Below are positions 45,160 to 54,485 of a stretch of 64,000 nt of DNA, piece after piece. A model generated the notes under the pieces. It saw nothing but the letters and a program-made list of their open reading frames with translations, was not told the DNA's origin and did no database searches. The translations under genes were made by a program, and so were the position numbers. Position 1 is the first letter of the stretch, and every line of letters starts with the position of its first letter. Origin of the DNA: Zobellia roscoffensis. Lineage in GTDB: Bacteria; Bacteroidota; Bacteroidia; Flavobacteriales; Flavobacteriaceae. The DNA is taken from assembly GCF_015330165.1 (NCBI RefSeq), contig NZ_JADDXT010000002.1, positions 3,189,646 through 3,253,645 on the forward strand, read 5' to 3'.

Positions 45160-45346
45160 TCATAAGTAAATAGCTACTACAAAAAATGGGTTTTGTGCTT
45201 TTGGATACTACATGTTTCATGATGGTTTCGTTTTATGATTGTTTACTATATTATTCGCATCACTTTGAAAAAAATCACACTCACAGGCAATTTTTTTATT
45301 TGGCAATGCTAATAGATTACAAGTTAGGGCAGTTATGGAGCCACAA

Positions 45347-45384
45347 AGTTCCGATATTCATTCAGAGGTTCTAAATTTCATAAG
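45347..45384. promoter_or_regulatory. Candidate AraC-regulator operator upstream of the regulator gene
   Basis: Two imperfect direct repeats, AGTTCCGATATTCATTCAG (from 45347) and GGTTCTAAATTTCATAAG (45367-45384), 20 bases apart. The same motif pair lies upstream of the operon at 47377. The rest of the 301-base gap 45160-45460 carries no convincing gene; a 62-codon frame at 45186-45374 is low in protein-like signal. Confidence 0.45.
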
Positions 45385-45460
45385 ATACTCTCAGTATGGG
45401 CAAATTTTGGTATTTTAGACATGTTTTTTCCCCCGAAGATGAAAACAAACATAACCGACC

Positions 45461-47260
45461 GTGCATACCTCTTTCAATAACAAGTCCATTGCCGTGCTTC
45501 CGTTTCTTACCATTGGGGACAAGGAGAACGAATATTTTTCAGATGGCATTACCGAAGAAATCATAAATGCTCTTACCAAGATTGAAGGGCTAAAAGTAAC
45601 CGCACGTACTTCTTCTTTTTTCTATAAGAACAAACCCTTGGATGCCCGCCATATTGGAAACGAACTAGGAGTGGAAACCCTGTTGGAGGGCAGTGTACGT
45701 TGCATTAAGGAACGGGTAAGGATTACGGCACAGCTCATACGAACGGATAACGGTTTTCATATTTGGTGCGAAAATTTTGACCGTAACCTTACTGATATTT
45801 TTGCGCTTCAAGACGAGATAAGCCTTTTAATTGCCGATAAGATACGCGAGAATTTTGGGCATTTAGAGGTGCAGGATTCTTTGGTGGACCACCCCAATAT
45901 TTCACCGGAAGCCTATGGGCAATACCTTAGGGCAAAATCTTTGGTAGGTGGTTTCAATAAGGATGATATTAGAAAAGGAATAAACCTCCTTAAAAAGATA
46001 ACAGAACAGTATCCTAATTTCGCCTTGGGATATGTGCACATGCATTATGCATATAACAGTATGGCAGCAGGAGGTTTAATGCCGGTAAAGGAGGCTTTTG
46101 AAATTGGGGAGAAGTATTTGGAAAAAGCACAACAGTTAAATATGGAGTTTCCCGAAGTGTATCATTCTTTGGGGTGGCACGTGCTTAACCGCGATTGGGA
46201 TTTTAAAAATGCAGTAGCCTATCTTAAAAAAGCCATTGCCTTAAAACCTAATTATGCAGATGCCCACCAAAAACTGTTCATTACCCTTATTCTAGAAGGT
46301 AACCTTACACAGGCGGACCACCATATTAAAGAAGCATATAAACTAGACCCCTTGTACGATTTAAACAATTATTTTATGGGGTACAATAGTTATATAAAAA
46401 GGGACCATGAGAAGGTACGGACCTATTTTAAAAAATGTTTTGAGCTCAATCCCAAATTTTTGGTAGGCTACGGTATTTATGCGCTGGCTTTATTGGACCA
46501 AAACCGTCCGAATACTATTTTAGAGGTTGCCAAAACCATTCCTGATATGGAAGGCGCTCAAACCGAAAGGCGTATTATGAGAACCTTGGCCTTAAGTGCC
46601 AAAGGGGTAGAGGAGGAGTGCCGTACCGAATTAAGTGAACTCACGCAGCTTATAAAAACCGATAGTAAGGAACGGGTACGCTTCTTTTTGATTTTTGTGT
46701 ACACCAAAATCCACCAGTATGAAAAGGCACTGGATTTAATTGATGAAGGTATTTCGCGAAAAGAACCATTAATGACCTTGCTAAAAGTAGACCCTTTGCT
46801 AAAGCCTTTGCATTCAGAGGAGCGCTTTAAAAATGCCTTGGGCAAAATATTTGCTTTATCCAATGCCAATGAAAGAAAGGAACCGGAAAAAACGGTTATC
46901 CATCTTTTAAGTCCTACGGATGCCGATACCTTTATGACCCAATTAAAAAATTATATGACGGAAGAAATGCCCTTTCTAAAAGCGGATATTTCACTTCGGA
47001 ACCTTGCAGGGGAAATCAACTTACACCCCAACAAACTTTCATGGTTATTGAATGAAAAACTAGGGCAAAACTTTAATGACTTCATCAACTCTCACCGTGT
47101 GGAGCATTTTAAAGATATAGCCTTGCACCCAGCAAACAGTCATATTACCCTGCTAGGACTTGCGTATGATAGTGGGTTCAATTCCAAAACGGTCTTTAAT
47201 ACCTTTTTTAAAAAGGAAACGGGAATGACCCCAAAACAGTGGGTGAATTCCCAGCGCTAG
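45461..47260 (+). CDS. TolB-like/TPR/AraC transcriptional regulator
   Basis: 599 residues with three parts: an N-terminal TolB-like (FlgO-type) domain (about 1-130: SIAVLPFLTIGDKENEYFSDGITEEIINAL, VLEGSVRC-like segment), TPR repeats (about 150-440), and a C-terminal AraC helix-turn-helix pair (about 490-599; RNLAGEINLHPNKLSWLLNEKLGQ and GFNSKTVFNTFFKKETGMTPKQW). The start is GTG at 45461; a stop lies 3 codons upstream in frame and the nearest ATG (45439) is out of frame. The following operon and the shared direct repeats suggest it regulates both. Inducer unknown. Confidence 0.85.
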   Translation: MHTSFNNKSIAVLPFLTIGDKENEYFSDGITEEIINALTKIEGLKVTARTSSFFYKNKPLDARHIGNELGVETLLEGSVRCIKERVRITAQLIRTDNGFHIWCENFDRNLTDIFALQDEISLLIADKIRENFGHLEVQDSLVDHPNISPEAYGQYLRAKSLVGGFNKDDIRKGINLLKKITEQYPNFALGYVHMHYAYNSMAAGGLMPVKEAFEIGEKYLEKAQQLNMEFPEVYHSLGWHVLNRDWDFKNAVAYLKKAIALKPNYADAHQKLFITLILEGNLTQADHHIKEAYKLDPLYDLNNYFMGYNSYIKRDHEKVRTYFKKCFELNPKFLVGYGIYALALLDQNRPNTILEVAKTIPDMEGAQTERRIMRTLALSAKGVEEECRTELSELTQLIKTDSKERVRFFLIFVYTKIHQYEKALDLIDEGISRKEPLMTLLKVDPLLKPLHSEERFKNALGKIFALSNANERKEPEKTVIHLLSPTDADTFMTQLKNYMTEEMPFLKADISLRNLAGEINLHPNKLSWLLNEKLGQNFNDFINSHRVEHFKDIALHPANSHITLLGLAYDSGFNSKTVFNTFFKKETGMTPKQWVNSQR

Positions 47261-47274
47261 ACTACACCCCGAAA

Positions 47275-47311
47275 AGTTCCAAATCTCATAGAAGTAGTTC
47301 CGATTCATAAG
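47275..47311. promoter_or_regulatory. Candidate AraC-regulator operator upstream of the operon at 47377
   Basis: Direct repeats AGTTCCAAATCTCATAGA (from 47275) and AGTTCCGATTCATAAG (47296-47311), exactly 21 bases apart, two helical turns. They start 14 bases after the regulator's stop codon. A short inverted repeat GTACG...CGTAC follows at about 47311-47330. Match to the pair at 45347-45384 supports a shared binding protein. Confidence 0.45.
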
Positions 47312-47376
47312 TACGGGCGTTTTGCACGTACCCCATTTTCATCTTTATGGCTCATTAATCTCAAAACCATTAAAAG

Positions 47377-48093
47377 ATGAAAAAGCAAGTATTTTTAGGT
47401 ATTGCCCTATTCTTAGTTGTACTCATGGGTAGGGCACAGGAAACCTATTTGGACGTGGTTATTAACTACACGCCCACGACCATGAATTTTGGGGATCGCA
47501 ATAGTGAACTTAAAGATTTTAAAAAGGGGTATTGGGGGCTGCAAGCGGGCGCTTCCTTTCAGATGGGGGTAACGGAGTATTTCTCCTTGGTTCCCGAGTT
47601 GTACTTTGTAATGAAGGGAGTGCGTTTGGAGAACAAAAACCCCCTAACGGAACAAGAGACCCGAATTAGGATGAATGCCCTGGACCTTCCCGTTTTGGCA
47701 CGTGTGCATTTCTGTAATTTCTATGCCAACGCCGGACCGGTGGTGAGCTACAATATTGGGGGAAGGATTAAAACCGAAGCAAACGATAGTATGATAGGCC
47801 AAAAGACCAAAATGAACTTTGGTTCAGGTAACGGCACCTATAGCCGTTGGGACGCCGGAGTTCAATTTGGTTTAGGTTACGAATTTCAATTGAAGAAATC
47901 AAGATTGCTACTGGACCTACGCTATCACTATGGTATGGTAGATATGGGAAACGGCTCGGATATGTACAACCACTACTTTAACATGAATCTACTATTGGCC
48001 AAAAAGTGGAAGAGCACCCCCATGATAAGGGCCAAAAAAAGGGATATGGTGTTATGGCAAGACGTAGACCAACACCAATTGGAACAATACTAA
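47377..48093 (+). CDS. Outer-membrane beta-barrel protein (porin-like family)
   Basis: 238 residues with a signal peptide (VVLMGRAQ) and alternating beta strands with aromatic ends: GLQAGASFQMGVTEYFSLVPELYF, VLARVHFCNFYANAGPVVSYNIGG and RYHYGMVDMGNGS. It fits the outer-membrane beta-barrel (OMP_b-brl) group of small barrels in Bacteroidota. The C-terminal ~30 residues (KKRDMVLWQDVDQHQ) lie beyond the last strand. First gene of a five-gene operon under the AraC-type regulator; spacing to the next gene is 21 bases. Transport substrate unknown. Confidence 0.82.
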   Translation: MKKQVFLGIALFLVVLMGRAQETYLDVVINYTPTTMNFGDRNSELKDFKKGYWGLQAGASFQMGVTEYFSLVPELYFVMKGVRLENKNPLTEQETRIRMNALDLPVLARVHFCNFYANAGPVVSYNIGGRIKTEANDSMIGQKTKMNFGSGNGTYSRWDAGVQFGLGYEFQLKKSRLLLDLRYHYGMVDMGNGSDMYNHYFNMNLLLAKKWKSTPMIRAKKRDMVLWQDVDQHQLEQY

Positions 48094-48114
48094 TTACACC
48101 AGAGTTTATTCATC

Positions 48115-48804
48115 ATGCAATCCATACAAAAAACGGCAAGAGGTGCGGGACTGCTCTACCTCTTGGTTATCATATTTGGCATTTTTGCCGAAAAATATGT
48201 TCGCACTACATTAATCGATTTTACAGATGGTACTGCTACGGTCCAAAATATTAGGGAGCATCCGCTGTTGTTCCGACTAGGTTTTTTAAGTGACCTTTTC
48301 ATGCAACTATCCTACTTTATGTTGCCTTTGGTCCTGTATCGCTTCTTAAGGGAGGTCCATGAATGGGCCTCCTATGTTATGGTGCTAGGAGTAACAGTGG
48401 CGGTTGCTATTATGTGCACCAATATGCTCAATCACTATGCCCCACTTCTTCTTTTGGAACATATGAATTACGGAGATGTACAAATGTCCTCTACGGTACT
48501 TTTCTATTTGGATATGCACAGTAAAGGGTACCATATAGCACAAATCTTCTTTGGTTTATGGTTATGGCCTTTGGGCTATCTGGTTCTTAGGTCGGGGCTT
48601 TTTCCTCGCTTTATTGGCGTATTGCTAATGGTGGGCTGTTTTGGCTACTGGGCAGATGTGGCGCTGTATTTTATTATGCCAGTAGAAAATCTTTCGATTT
48701 CCGGGATGTTGACCCTTTCTGCGGACTTGGGTGAGTTTTGGCTCTGTCTGTACTTACTTTTTAAAGGCGTGAAATCCAGAACTTTTTCAACACGTACCAA
48801 ATGA
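48115..48804 (+). CDS. DUF4386 family membrane protein
   Basis: 229 residues with six membrane helices. Seen: the family start QKTARGAGLLYLLVIIFGIFAE, FRLGFLSDLFMQLSYFML, and FFGLWLWPLGYLVLRSGLFPRFIGVLLMVGCFGY, a highly conserved block in DUF4386 proteins. Function of the family is unknown. It lies in the operon between the beta-barrel protein and the serine hydrolase. Confidence 0.88.
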   Translation: MQSIQKTARGAGLLYLLVIIFGIFAEKYVRTTLIDFTDGTATVQNIREHPLLFRLGFLSDLFMQLSYFMLPLVLYRFLREVHEWASYVMVLGVTVAVAIMCTNMLNHYAPLLLLEHMNYGDVQMSSTVLFYLDMHSKGYHIAQIFFGLWLWPLGYLVLRSGLFPRFIGVLLMVGCFGYWADVALYFIMPVENLSISGMLTLSADLGEFWLCLYLLFKGVKSRTFSTRTK

Positions 48805-48882
48805 TAAATACGAACGACCAGCTTTGGTATACCTCGCAAATTTGTATCGAACAAAATATCTAACAACTTTAAAAAAATAATT

Positions 48883-50136
48883 ATGACAACAATTTCAAGA
48901 TTCATCGGATTCCTATTAGTTATTCTATTTTTTTTCCTGACTTCATGTTCCAGTGATGACAATAGCCCTGCTTTAGAACCGGTAAAGGCAATGACCCCGG
49001 CTAATTTAACCACCTATTTGGAAGAACTTGCCCAAGACCCTAACCTCCCCGGTTTTGCTATCAGCATTGTAAAGGACGGGAAACTTAAGTACCAAGAAGC
49101 GTTTGGTTATGCGGACGTTGAAAATAAAGTACCCTATACCAATGAGACCGTAAACTCTATTGCCTCTGTGAGTAAAACTTTTGTAGGAGCGGCCGTTGCC
49201 AAGGCCATTGAGCAAGGTTACTTTACCCTGGAGACGGATATTAGCACCTTACTTCCCGTTACCATTATCAATCCAAAACAACCGAACATTCCTATTAGAA
49301 TACGGGATTTGGTAACACATACTTCGGGATTGTTAGACGCCCCAGAAGTATACTTGGCCAACAATTATTACATTTTAGAGGGAGAAAATACTAGTACACC
49401 AGGGGCAAGTTTATTGATGAACGAAATTGGAATTGAACAACGGGAAGCTTTTGATTTGGATGAATTTTTAGCTGAATATTTTCTAGAGGATGGTGCTATG
49501 TACAGTTTAAATAATTTTGCGAACACGGCCCCCGGAACAACATGGTCCTATTCCAATTTAGCTACAGGTCTTATGGGTTTTATTATTGAAAGCGTAACCC
49601 AAGAATCATTTGATGAGTATGTAATGACCCAAGTCCTGGAGCCTTTGCAAATGAATGCTTCTTCGTACGCCATTTCAGATATAGATACGGACCTAATGGC
49701 CGTACGCTATTTAGATACGCAAACTCCGTTTCCCTTTTACAGCAATGATTCCTACCCAGAAGGGGGGCTGTATAGTACCAACAGGGACATGGGCAAATAC
49801 CTTTTGGATATGGCCAACGGTATAAAAGGACAATCTACCCAATTGTTTTCCACGGAGATGTACAATCTCCTGTTTGCTCCCCAATTACAAGCCGGAATCG
49901 TACCTGCGGATTTTGCTGAGAACCACGGATTATTTTGGTACAGAAAGGATGGAAAAGTAATGCATGGAGGTAATAGTTTTGGTATCTCTACCCATTTGGA
50001 AATTGCGGAAAACGGTAATTCGGGTTATCTTTTTCTATCCAATATGGATGCTTCCTTTAGTGGAAATTATGAGAAATATAATAGCGTAATATCTCGGGTA
50101 GAGAAGGCTGTGGACCAATTTATAGAGGCCAATTAA
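48883..50136 (+). CDS. Serine hydrolase of the beta-lactamase class C/PBP4* family, lipoprotein
   Basis: 417 residues. Lipoprotein signal with FFLTSCSSDD. Catalytic motifs: S95-V-S-K98 (SxxK), a YSN in WSYSNLATG, and HGG in MHGGNSFG (the KTG equivalent). The family includes esterases, D-aminopeptidases and amidases rather than true beta-lactamases in most cases. It is exported to the periplasm or outer membrane. Position in the operon next to an amidohydrolase suggests joint processing of an amide or ester substrate. Confidence 0.88.
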   Translation: MTTISRFIGFLLVILFFFLTSCSSDDNSPALEPVKAMTPANLTTYLEELAQDPNLPGFAISIVKDGKLKYQEAFGYADVENKVPYTNETVNSIASVSKTFVGAAVAKAIEQGYFTLETDISTLLPVTIINPKQPNIPIRIRDLVTHTSGLLDAPEVYLANNYYILEGENTSTPGASLLMNEIGIEQREAFDLDEFLAEYFLEDGAMYSLNNFANTAPGTTWSYSNLATGLMGFIIESVTQESFDEYVMTQVLEPLQMNASSYAISDIDTDLMAVRYLDTQTPFPFYSNDSYPEGGLYSTNRDMGKYLLDMANGIKGQSTQLFSTEMYNLLFAPQLQAGIVPADFAENHGLFWYRKDGKVMHGGNSFGISTHLEIAENGNSGYLFLSNMDASFSGNYEKYNSVISRVEKAVDQFIEAN

Positions 50137-50173
50137 GTAGCGGTTAAATCCATCTAATTTAAATACTAGCAAA

Positions 50174-51601
50174 ATGGTAGTCAAAAAGTGGTTAAGAAGA
50201 ATAGGTACGGTCATGGGAGGGCTTATACTGCTCGTGGCAATTGCAATAGTTTTGATTTTATGGTTGGATAGTAGACACACCTCATACCTGAGGATTAGGG
50301 ACACAAACAACAGTTTTGTACTAACCAATGTAAATATTGTTCCCATGACCGCAGATACGGTATTGTACGGACAACGAATTTTAGTAAAAAATGGTGAGAT
50401 TATGGAAATAGCCCCCACTATTGATGGGGGGCCATATAAAAGAATTGATGGTAAGGGGCGCTTTGTAACTCCCGGACTGGCCGATATGCACGTTCATATT
50501 TGGGATGATTATGAGTTAGGGCTTTATCTTTCCAAAGGAGTTACTACGGTGCGGAATATGTGGGGCATGCCTTTTCATTTAAGAATGAAAGAACGGATAA
50601 GTAACAATGATATCTATGCCCCTCTATTTTTCACTGCTAGCCCAAAACTTACGGGTCCTGACGATGGTGGAATTGATAAGAAACAGGTAAAGGATGCGCA
50701 GGACGCCAGAAGTTTGGTAGTCCGTTATAAGGAGCAAGGCTATGATTATATTAAGACCTATGCGGGCTTGCCGCAAGCTATTTTTGATGCAATAAAGGAT
50801 GAAGCCACGGCCCAGCACATTACGTTGGCCTCACACCCCAGTTTTGAAGTGCCTTACGATTATCACTTTTCAAAACCCATAAAAAGCTTGGAACATACCG
50901 AGGATATTGTTCAACAAGTTCTAGACTTTAAACAGGATAGTATTTTGCTACAATCTACTATTGATGCCTATGTGTTGAACAAAATGGCACATACACCAAC
51001 GTTAACGGTCTTTCATAAAATAGTTGAAATCATAAAAAAAGATTCCCTATTGCTTAAACAACATGGTATAGGCTATATGAATCCCGCTTTTTTGGAATTT
51101 GGAGCAAAGGATGATTATAACCGGTGGACAAGTACCAAGTTGTACGAACCTGAAGTTGGTAATCGTATTAAAAAACAGCACCAACATCATTTGCAGATTG
51201 TAAAACAAATGAACGACGCAGGCGTCACCTTGATAGCGGGTACTGATTCCGGTATATCGTATGCCATACCCGGTTTTGGAATTCATGAGGAATTGGGTTT
51301 TTACATAGATGCCGGTTTAAGTAACTATGAGGCCTTGCGCACGGCAACGGTAAATCCTTCAAAAGTCTACAAGGAGCTAGCGGAAACCGGTACGTTGGAA
51401 AATGGGAAATTGGCGAACATGATTCTGGTTAAGGATAATCCACTTGAAAACCTGGAGACCCTAGAAACTCCCGAAGCGGTTTTTATAAAGGGACACCCTT
51501 TGGATACGAAAACTTTGACTCAATTTCAAACAAAGGCGTTTCGCCGTGGTAACTATTGGTCCACTTTGGTCCGATTGGGAGAGGGCCTTTTATTTCAATA
51601 A
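50174..51601 (+). CDS. Membrane-anchored amidohydrolase
   Basis: 475 residues. One N-terminal membrane helix (about 14-34), then an amidohydrolase (metal-dependent TIM-barrel) domain. Metal ligands seen: H106 and H108 in ADMHVHIWDD, and D358 in LIAGTDSGISY. The C-terminal part reads GFGIHEELGFYIDAGLSNYEALRTATVNPSK and GTLENGKLANMILVKDNPLENL, the typical imidazolonepropionase-like ending. The catalytic domain should face the periplasm. Substrate unknown. It starts 37 bases after the serine hydrolase. Confidence 0.86.
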   Translation: MVVKKWLRRIGTVMGGLILLVAIAIVLILWLDSRHTSYLRIRDTNNSFVLTNVNIVPMTADTVLYGQRILVKNGEIMEIAPTIDGGPYKRIDGKGRFVTPGLADMHVHIWDDYELGLYLSKGVTTVRNMWGMPFHLRMKERISNNDIYAPLFFTASPKLTGPDDGGIDKKQVKDAQDARSLVVRYKEQGYDYIKTYAGLPQAIFDAIKDEATAQHITLASHPSFEVPYDYHFSKPIKSLEHTEDIVQQVLDFKQDSILLQSTIDAYVLNKMAHTPTLTVFHKIVEIIKKDSLLLKQHGIGYMNPAFLEFGAKDDYNRWTSTKLYEPEVGNRIKKQHQHHLQIVKQMNDAGVTLIAGTDSGISYAIPGFGIHEELGFYIDAGLSNYEALRTATVNPSKVYKELAETGTLENGKLANMILVKDNPLENLETLETPEAVFIKGHPLDTKTLTQFQTKAFRRGNYWSTLVRLGEGLLFQ

Positions 51602-51628
51602 AAGAGAAGCGAACACAAAATATTAAAA

Positions 51629-52516
51629 ATGAATACAAATACAACAAATACTTCCGTATTACTGGCAGGCGCTACAGGCTATTTGGGGGGCTATATTGCT
51701 AAGGAATTACAAATCCGTAAAATTGAGACTAAGATACTCGTGAGGAATCTGGAAAAGACAGCTCATTTAAAATCTGAGCACAGTACTATATTTCAGGTGG
51801 AAGTCACTCAAGCAGAAAGCTTAAAAGGATTGTTTAAAGGGGTAAATACAGTAATCTCTACCGTGGGTATTACCAGACAGAAAGATGGTCTTACCTACAT
51901 GCAGGTAGATTACCAAGCCAATAAAAATCTTTTGGATGAAGCCAAAAGGGCAGGAGTTAGGAAATTTATTTATGTTTCCGTGCTGAACGGTAGGTTGCAC
52001 CGCAATTTAAAAATGGTAGAAGCCAAAGAGGCTTTTGTAGATGAGTTGCTTCAATCCGGTTTGGACTTTACGGTTGTCAGGCCCAACGGCTTTTTTTCCG
52101 ATATGAAAGATTTTTTGGATATGGCGAAAAAAGGGAGGGTATATTTATTCGGAAGTGGTGAGCAGAAGTTCAACCCCATTCATGGACAAGATTTGGCAGC
52201 GGCCTGTATTGATGCCATTGGGTCTGTAAAGACGGAGATAGGTATTGGCGGTCCGGATATTTTAACACATAATGAAGTGGCGCAAATGGCCTTGCTGGCG
52301 AATGGAAAACCTATAAACATTGTCCGGTTTCCGCATGCCATTCGAAAGTTCGTCCTATGGTGTTTCCGAACTTTTACCAGTTCAAAAACCTACGGGCCAA
52401 TAGAGTTTTTCCTAACCTTTATGGGTGATGATGCCATTGCACCACGTTACGGGTGTCACCGTCTGAGTACCTTTTTTCAACAGGAAATGGATGTCATACA
52501 AAAAGCAGACAAATGA
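51629..52516 (+). CDS. NAD(P)-binding Rossmann protein (atypical SDR, NmrA-like)
   Basis: 295 residues. N-terminal cofactor-binding motif GATGYLGGYIAKEL, followed by TVISTVGITRQKDGLTYMQVDYQAN and the region FTVVRPNGFFSDM, seen in atypical SDRs that use NAD(P)H without the usual catalytic Tyr/Lys. Cytosolic. Fifth and last gene of the operon; stop codon followed by a short gap and the convergent DUF808 gene. Reductase or regulator function cannot be decided. Confidence 0.82.
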   Translation: MNTNTTNTSVLLAGATGYLGGYIAKELQIRKIETKILVRNLEKTAHLKSEHSTIFQVEVTQAESLKGLFKGVNTVISTVGITRQKDGLTYMQVDYQANKNLLDEAKRAGVRKFIYVSVLNGRLHRNLKMVEAKEAFVDELLQSGLDFTVVRPNGFFSDMKDFLDMAKKGRVYLFGSGEQKFNPIHGQDLAAACIDAIGSVKTEIGIGGPDILTHNEVAQMALLANGKPINIVRFPHAIRKFVLWCFRTFTSSKTYGPIEFFLTFMGDDAIAPRYGCHRLSTFFQQEMDVIQKADK

Positions 52517-52559
52517 TACCGGTATGACATAGAATCCCACACGTTTTGATGTAGTAAAC

Positions 52560-53441
52560 CTATTTTTTCTTTTTAAATAGACTTACAATTTTCATCACTA
52601 ATTTAACGACCAATAAAACCACAAAACCAACACCAAGCCCCACTAAAAATTCTTTTACGATATCCGGAAGTTGGTGTAAAAAGTCATGGAAGAAATGAAT
52701 GTTATGAACAAATATTCCGCCGGCAACCAACAACAATGCAATGGTACCAATAACGGAAAGACTCTTAATGACCCACGGTAGTGCGCCTACCAAGAATCTA
52801 CCAACGTAATCAGAAAAACTATTCTCCTGCTCATTAAGGTTAATGAGTTTAAGACCAAATTCATCCATCCTAACGATCATGGCAACTATACCGTACACAC
52901 CAACGGTAGCAATTAAGGCAATTAACGAAACCACAGGTATTTGTATAGAAAGCGGTTCATCTGCAACGGCACCCAAAGCAATGATTATAATTTCTACGGA
53001 GAGAATAAAGTCCGTTACAATAGCGGCCTTAACACGTTCTTTTTCCAAAGCAAGAATATCTGCTTCGGTCATTTCTGTGTTCAGTGTTTGGTGTGTGGCA
53101 TCATGGTGGGGTACAAAAACTTCGTATATTTTTTCGGCACCTTCATACGCTAAATAGAGTCCGCCTAAGACCAAGGCTACAATAATAGCGGAGGGCAATA
53201 GGTAACTGAGCAGAAAGGCGACGGGCAGTATAATGAGTTTGTTGATCATGGAGCCTTTGGAGATGGCCCAAAGCACAGGAATCTCCCGATCAGACATAAA
53301 GCCAGAAGCTTTTTCTGCATTCACGGCCAAATCATCGCCCAGAATACCAGCCGTTTTCTTAGCGGTAATTTTACTCATAGCGGCCACATCATCCATAAGG
53401 GCGGCAATATCATCTAGTAACGCAAAAAATCCAGAGGCCAT
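52560..53441 (-). CDS. DUF808 (YedI-type) membrane protein
   Basis: 293 residues with the family start MASGFFALLDDIAALMDDVAAMSKITAKKTAGILGDD, which lies on the cytosolic side, then about seven membrane helices (first near 75-98) and a basic end FKKKK. Length matches the family. Function unknown; the protein is widespread. Together with the next genes it forms a minus-strand group that includes stress-type proteins. Confidence 0.9.
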   Translation of the reverse strand: MASGFFALLDDIAALMDDVAAMSKITAKKTAGILGDDLAVNAEKASGFMSDREIPVLWAISKGSMINKLIILPVAFLLSYLLPSAIIVALVLGGLYLAYEGAEKIYEVFVPHHDATHQTLNTEMTEADILALEKERVKAAIVTDFILSVEIIIIALGAVADEPLSIQIPVVSLIALIATVGVYGIVAMIVRMDEFGLKLINLNEQENSFSDYVGRFLVGALPWVIKSLSVIGTIALLLVAGGIFVHNIHFFHDFLHQLPDIVKEFLVGLGVGFVVLLVVKLVMKIVSLFKKKK

Positions 53442-53459
53442 AGGAAAAAGTACTTTTAG

Positions 53460-53621
53460 TTAGTGTTTGTTCTTTTGTACGGTAAACCAATTATAGATTA
53501 GTAAGAGTACTGCCACCACCAATAACAGGTGAATGAGACCTCCTAAAACCTTAAAGATCAAAAATCCTAAAATCCATCCAATAATCAATACTATTATTAG
53601 AGTATATATGAGATATTTCAT
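53460..53621 (-). CDS. Small two-helix membrane protein (lmo0937/DUF5670-like)
   Basis: 53 residues from the chosen start MKYLIYTLIIVLIIGWILGF, where the hydrophobic stretch begins; an ATG at 53648 would add nine polar residues. Two helices: about 3-22 and 27-45, with the Gly-Trp dyad in the first. Matches the size and pattern of the small lmo0937-type family, often near stress genes. Located 19 bases downstream of the DUF808 start on the same strand but separate. Confidence 0.75.
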   Translation of the reverse strand: MKYLIYTLIIVLIIGWILGFLIFKVLGGLIHLLLVVAVLLLIYNWFTVQKNKH

Positions 53622-53716
53622 AATTCGTGATTGTTTTATGGTGTTCAACGCTCCAAAAAGAGGTTTTCTGGTTTATTTTTTTGAGTTAACGATTAAGTAG
53701 TGCGTGTTTGGGGTAT

Positions 53717-53742
53717 AAAAAAAACCGGTCTAGGACCGGCTT
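53717..53742 (-). terminator. Strong terminator of the SYLF-protein gene
   Basis: On the minus strand GCCGGTC-CTA-GACCGGT is followed by a run of T. The hairpin lies about 22 bases after the stop codon of the gene at 53764. Confidence 0.85.
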
Positions 53743-53763
53743 TAATTCGGAGGAAATTACGTG

Positions 53764-54312
53764 TTATTTCTTCTCAATAAGCTCCATGTCTGTATACTTA
53801 AACTTTTGACCACCTACAGATAGGTCTGCCATTAGTCCTTTTTTAGGTTTGGCAAACACAACTACACCGTCATCATAATTGGCCTTGGCAGCAACCCCTT
53901 TTTCTAGGGCTACAGCAGTAGCTTCTGCTGAAAGTTCAAAATCTCCTTGCTTAAATTCATTTAAAGCCTCTTCGGTTTCAAAGAATATAATTTCGGTAGA
54001 TGATTGTCCACCTGCTTGCAGTCCAACATCTAATTTCTTTAAATCTGCCATACCCATGGCTTTTCCTTTTTCGTAAAGGACACCATTACCAGATGCACCA
54101 CCTACAATGAGTCCGCCTTCACCAACATTTGGAAAAACCACATAACCTGAAGCGTTCTCAAAGAACTGATCAAGACCGTAATTTGTCTTTTGTAATTTAG
54201 TTTTTGCCTTTTCGGCATCTGCTATGACCCGCTGATCATCTTGATCTTGGGCATACATTCCTAAGGAGAAAAGTAGCATAACTGTTACTAAAATTGATTT
54301 TGTCATTTTCAT
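53764..54312 (-). CDS. SYLF/Ysc84-domain lipid-binding protein, exported
   Basis: 182 residues with a signal peptide (MLLFSLGMYAQ). The SYLF domain is clear: YVVFPNVGEGGLIVGGASGNGVLYEKGKAMGMADLKKLDVGLQAGGQSSTEIIFFETEEALNEF. The family binds phosphoinositides in eukaryotes and has an unknown, probably lipid-related, role in bacteria. Periplasmic here. TATTTTTG on the minus strand (54349-54356) could be its -7 box, but a matching -33 TTG is lacking. Ends in a strong terminator. Confidence 0.88.
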   Translation of the reverse strand: MKMTKSILVTVMLLFSLGMYAQDQDDQRVIADAEKAKTKLQKTNYGLDQFFENASGYVVFPNVGEGGLIVGGASGNGVLYEKGKAMGMADLKKLDVGLQAGGQSSTEIIFFETEEALNEFKQGDFELSAEATAVALEKGVAAKANYDDGVVVFAKPKKGLMADLSVGGQKFKYTDMELIEKK

Positions 54313-54485
54313 ATCTCTAGTTTTTTAGATTAAACTTTAATTCTGATACAAAAATACAGGGCAGTTATAGTCTTGATTATCGCTATAAATTGAAATCCTG
54401 ATTCAAAAAAAATCGAGTTTTTGAGGTACTACAAAAAGTGTTTCGGTTAAGCTAAAATACCTAAATAACTGTTCATTTAAAGGAG

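Noticed and set aside
45186..45374. A 62-codon plus-strand frame before the AraC regulator
   Set aside because: Unusual composition, no start signals and overlap with the candidate operator at 45347-45384.
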